Assembly: GCA_017554325.1 (NCBI GenBank)
Contig: JAFZIP010000002.1
Coordinates: forward strand, 1 to 64,000
Length of the DNA stretch: 64,000 bases
Origin: Bacteroidales bacterium
GTDB lineage: Bacteria; Bacteroidota; Bacteroidia; Bacteroidales; WCHB1-69
Direction: 5' to 3'
This document shows positions 61,651-64,000 of this stretch, piece by piece. The translations under genes were made by a program, and so were the position numbers. The notes beneath the pieces were generated by a model that was not told the origin of the DNA, did no database searches, and worked only from the letters and a program-made list of their open reading frames with translations. Within the stretch, counting starts at the first letter, position 1, and each line of letters starts with the position of its first letter.

Positions 61651-63024
61651 TCATCTAATCTCCATCCACTCATCAAAATCCTTCTCACTCACCAGTCCCA
61701 ATTCCAGCGCGGCTTCTTTCAGGGTGATGCCTTTGGCGTGGGCGTGCTGCGCAATCTTGGCGGCGTTGTAGTAGCCAATGTGCGGGTTGAGCTTGGTGAC
61801 CAGCATCAGCGAGTTGTTCAGGTGCATGGCGATGCGCTCCCGGTTGGCCACAACCCCTTGCAGGCAATGGTCGTTGAAGGAGTTGATGACATCGGCCAGG
61901 AGTCGGGAAGATTGAAGGAGATTTCGTCCGATGAGCGGCATGAACACGTTGAGTTGCAAGTGGCCCTGCATGGCTCCGGTGGTAATGGCCACGTCGTTGC
62001 CGATGACTTGGCAGCATACTTGCGACAGGGCCTCGCACTGCGTGGGATTCACCTTGCCGGGCATGATGGAAGAACCGGGTTCGTTGGCGGGCAATATCAC
62101 CTCGCCCAAACCGCAGCGTGGACCGGAGTTCAACAGCCGGAAGTCGTTGGCGATCTTCATCAGCGACACGGCCAGGCGCTTCAAGCTTCCCGACATCTCC
62201 GCCAGAGAGTCGTGCGTGGCCATGGCCTCGAATTTGTTCGGTGTGTTGGAGAAGTTCAATCCCGTGTACTTATTAATATATTGTAACGCCAGTCTGTCGT
62301 AGCCCTCCGGTGTGTTGATGCCGTTGCCCACGGCTGTGCCACCGATAGGCAGCTCCATGAGATGGACCATGCTGCCGCGGATGGCTTCCAGTCCGTGCTC
62401 CAGTTGCGAGAGATGTCCCGATAGCTCTTGCCCCAGCGTCAAGGGCGTGGCATCCATCAGGTGCGTGCGACCAATCTTCTTGATGTCGGCAAACTCGTTT
62501 ATCTTGGTGCGGTAGGTCGCCATCAGCCGCTCGATAGCAGGGATGGTGTGCTCCAAGAGCATCTTGGCGGCAGCAATCCTCATGCCCGTCGGGAAGATGT
62601 CGTTGGTGGACTGCGACTTGTTGACATCGTCGTTGGGCGAGAGGTAGAGTGGGGTATCGTCCAGTTTGCCGCCGTTCATCAGCTGCCCGAGGTGGGCGAT
62701 GACTTCGTTGACGTTCATGTTGGTTTGCGTGCCCGAGCCGGTCTGCCAAATACGCAAGGGGAACTGCTCGTCCCATTTGCCCGCTAAAATCTCGTCGCAG
62801 GCCTGCACAATGAGGTTTCGCTTGTCTTCCGGCAGTACACCGAGGTCGCAGTTGGCACACGCCGCCGCCTTTTTGGCCGTGGCAATGCCGTAGATGATCT
62901 CAATGGGCATCCGCTTTTTGCCGATGACGAAATTCTCCATGGCGCGTTGCGTCTGCGCCCCCCAAAGCTTGTCACTCTCCACCCTCATCTCTCCCAGGGT
63001 GTCTTTTTCTATTCTATATGACAT
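61651..63024 (-). CDS. fumC: Class II fumarate hydratase
   Basis: The enzyme reversibly hydrates fumarate to malate without an iron-sulfur cluster. The 457-residue protein is full length, with the substrate-binding QTGSGTQTNMNVNEV, RTHLMDATPLTLGQELSGH and the signature GSSIMPGKVNPTQCEAL. Together with the nearby malic enzyme it points to C4-acid metabolism in this organism. It ends 40 bp before the PrsW-type gene; a common transcript is possible. Confidence 0.97.
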   Translation of the reverse strand: MSYRIEKDTLGEMRVESDKLWGAQTQRAMENFVIGKKRMPIEIIYGIATAKKAAACANCDLGVLPEDKRNLIVQACDEILAGKWDEQFPLRIWQTGSGTQTNMNVNEVIAHLGQLMNGGKLDDTPLYLSPNDDVNKSQSTNDIFPTGMRIAAAKMLLEHTIPAIERLMATYRTKINEFADIKKIGRTHLMDATPLTLGQELSGHLSQLEHGLEAIRGSMVHLMELPIGGTAVGNGINTPEGYDRLALQYINKYTGLNFSNTPNKFEAMATHDSLAEMSGSLKRLAVSLMKIANDFRLLNSGPRCGLGEVILPANEPGSSIMPGKVNPTQCEALSQVCCQVIGNDVAITTGAMQGHLQLNVFMPLIGRNLLQSSRLLADVINSFNDHCLQGVVANRERIAMHLNNSLMLVTKLNPHIGYYNAAKIAQHAHAKGITLKEAALELGLVSEKDFDEWMEIR

Positions 63025-63051
63025 ATCTAAAATGTTATTGTCGTTATTCGC

Positions 63052-64000
63052 CTAATCGTAGAACTTCCACGTAATCCCCAACTCCAAATTCCGTCCTTGC
63101 ATGGGATAGAACGGTGTGGTCATGTAATTGAATCCAAATACGCCGGCCAGCAGGTTGCCTCCTCTGACGTAAAAAGCGATGCGTTCCACGCGCAAGGTGA
63201 GGTTCAAGTCGAAATACAGATAATTGCCCACCTGCTCGTTGTCCTCGTGATAGAATTGGTGCATCAGCGGATTGTAGGCGTCGCCGTAGTACAACGTGTT
63301 GTACATCAGGTCGCCGCCCAGTTGGATGTGAAGCCTGTTCCTGAAAATCTTGAATTGGTAAGCCACGTATAGTTTGCCGGCAAAGAGCGGCACTGCAACG
63401 CAGGACTGGGTGGAATGTTGCAAAGCTACGTTGAGGTCCATGTAGAAATGCTTGACCCGAAGCGGGGCGAACAGGTTGAGTTGGATGAGATTGACGGCCT
63501 TGTCGCAGACCTGAGGCTCACAGCTGCTGTTCAAATACACATAGTTCTTCAACATGAAATAGTTGAAACTGATCTTGTAGTCGAAAATGGTGTAGAAGGC
63601 ATCCAGCTTGAGAATGTTCTGCTTTTTCCAAGTGTGTGTCCATGAGTTGTTGTTGCCCACGTAGTGTGACAGGATGAAGTCGGGTGACCGGCGGTAGAAG
63701 TCTGCTTCAAAGCCAATATAATGTCTGCGTTTCCTGTTCAGGGCAAAAGTGGCGGTCCCGCCTGCGTGGGCATCGTTCTTGGTGTACCTAAGGAAAGAAT
63801 AAGAGATGTTGCCGTAAATGTCCCAAACCTTGAAAAGCCTGATGGAGGTTCGGGCGAACAGCGAGAAACTGTTGGCCGTGTATCGGGGCATGCGGGCGTG
63901 GACGAACTCATGCTGGATGCCGCCGGCAAAACGGAACGAGTAGTCGTTTTCGCTCTGCCGCATCGTAGGGTCGTAGTTGGACCACTGCAGGGTGTTGGCT
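63052..64000 (-). CDS. Putative outer-membrane beta-barrel protein, 5' end outside window
   Basis: The frame is open through the window edge (residues ANTLQWSNYDPT precede the first visible Met, codon 63961-63963), so the true start lies beyond 64000. At least 316 residues are visible, with alternating polar and aromatic strands of a barrel (YHEDNEQVGNYLYFDLNLTL, YVRGGNLLAGVFGFNYM) and a terminal NLELGITWKFYD strand. This resembles the putative porin family of Bacteroidetes outer membranes. It lies 27 bp before fumC. Confidence 0.8.
   Translation of the reverse strand, partial: ANTLQWSNYDPTMRQSENDYSFRFAGGIQHEFVHARMPRYTANSFSLFARTSIRLFKVWDIYGNISYSFLRYTKNDAHAGGTATFALNRKRRHYIGFEADFYRRSPDFILSHYVGNNNSWTHTWKKQNILKLDAFYTIFDYKISFNYFMLKNYVYLNSSCEPQVCDKAVNLIQLNLFAPLRVKHFYMDLNVALQHSTQSCVAVPLFAGKLYVAYQFKIFRNRLHIQLGGDLMYNTLYYGDAYNPLMHQFYHEDNEQVGNYLYFDLNLTLRVERIAFYVRGGNLLAGVFGFNYMTTPFYPMQGRNLELGITWKFYD

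Overview
The window comes from a member of the phylum Bacteroidota, most likely the order Bacteroidales. Promoters repeatedly carry the Bacteroidetes -7 box TAnnTTTG (TATCTTTG or TATTTTTG) a short way before start codons, Shine-Dalgarno sequences are mostly weak, lipid A and Kdo genes (lpxB, kdsD-type) show a Gram-negative envelope, and four proteins end in type IX secretion (T9SS) sorting domains. That last point fits a T9SS-bearing, Porphyromonas- or Prevotella-like or uncultured Bacteroidales lineage; no species is claimed.

Layout. 1-830: the end of an upstream reading frame, then non-coding DNA rich in short hairpins and a 38-bp tandem repeat. 831-6510: thirteen ribosomal protein genes (rplV to rpsE), a fragment of the S10-spc cluster with its own promoter and terminator; rpsS is not in front of it and rpmD-rplO-secY do not follow. 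6670-13020: a 2116-residue T9SS-secreted multidomain protein. 13182-15518 (minus): a membrane-anchored protein of unknown function. 15796-23290: YqeY, LpxB, two type-B T9SS proteins, a DUF4292-like protein, QueG and arabinose-5-phosphate isomerase, then tRNA-Leu(CAG).

23360-48987: accessory DNA inserted at the 3' end of tRNA-Leu. Three direct copies of the tRNA-end-plus-terminator sequence (23360, 46478, 48917) mark a tandem array. Element A (about 23 kb) has a tyrosine integrase, an excisionase-like protein, a serine recombinase with a small HTH partner, a primase-like protein, a probable structured RNA, a sigma / anti-sigma-like / transglutaminase / lipoprotein operon, a RES-like and DUF2971 pair, a large leucine-rich-repeat/B-repeat T9SS protein, a lipoprotein and an AlbA-type ATP-binding regulator. 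I see no relaxase, transfer or phage structural gene. Element B (about 2.4 kb) has the same right end but no integrase and carries an AAA/DUF4143 ATPase. Probable integrase arm sites (paired TTGGTCACC-type boxes) lie at the left end of A and at both right ends.

48988-64000: the chromosome resumes with a phosphodiester-glycosidase-like protein and its LytTR regulator, a WG-repeat protein, rsmI, eno, an RprY-like response regulator facing its likely kinase partner head-on, malic enzyme (overlapping the kinase by 4 bp), a giant TPR/MORN-type protein, a PrsW-type membrane protease, fumC and an outer-membrane barrel gene cut by the window end.

The best candidates for something undescribed are the tandem element array with an integrase-less passenger, the roughly 260-nt structured RNA at 31248-31510, the hairpin-forming 67-bp repeat duplicated in the primase-like gene beside an A7 slippery run, and 33-bp-spaced operator-like repeats upstream of the AAA ATPase. 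All functional assignments rest on reading motifs by eye; no database search was run.
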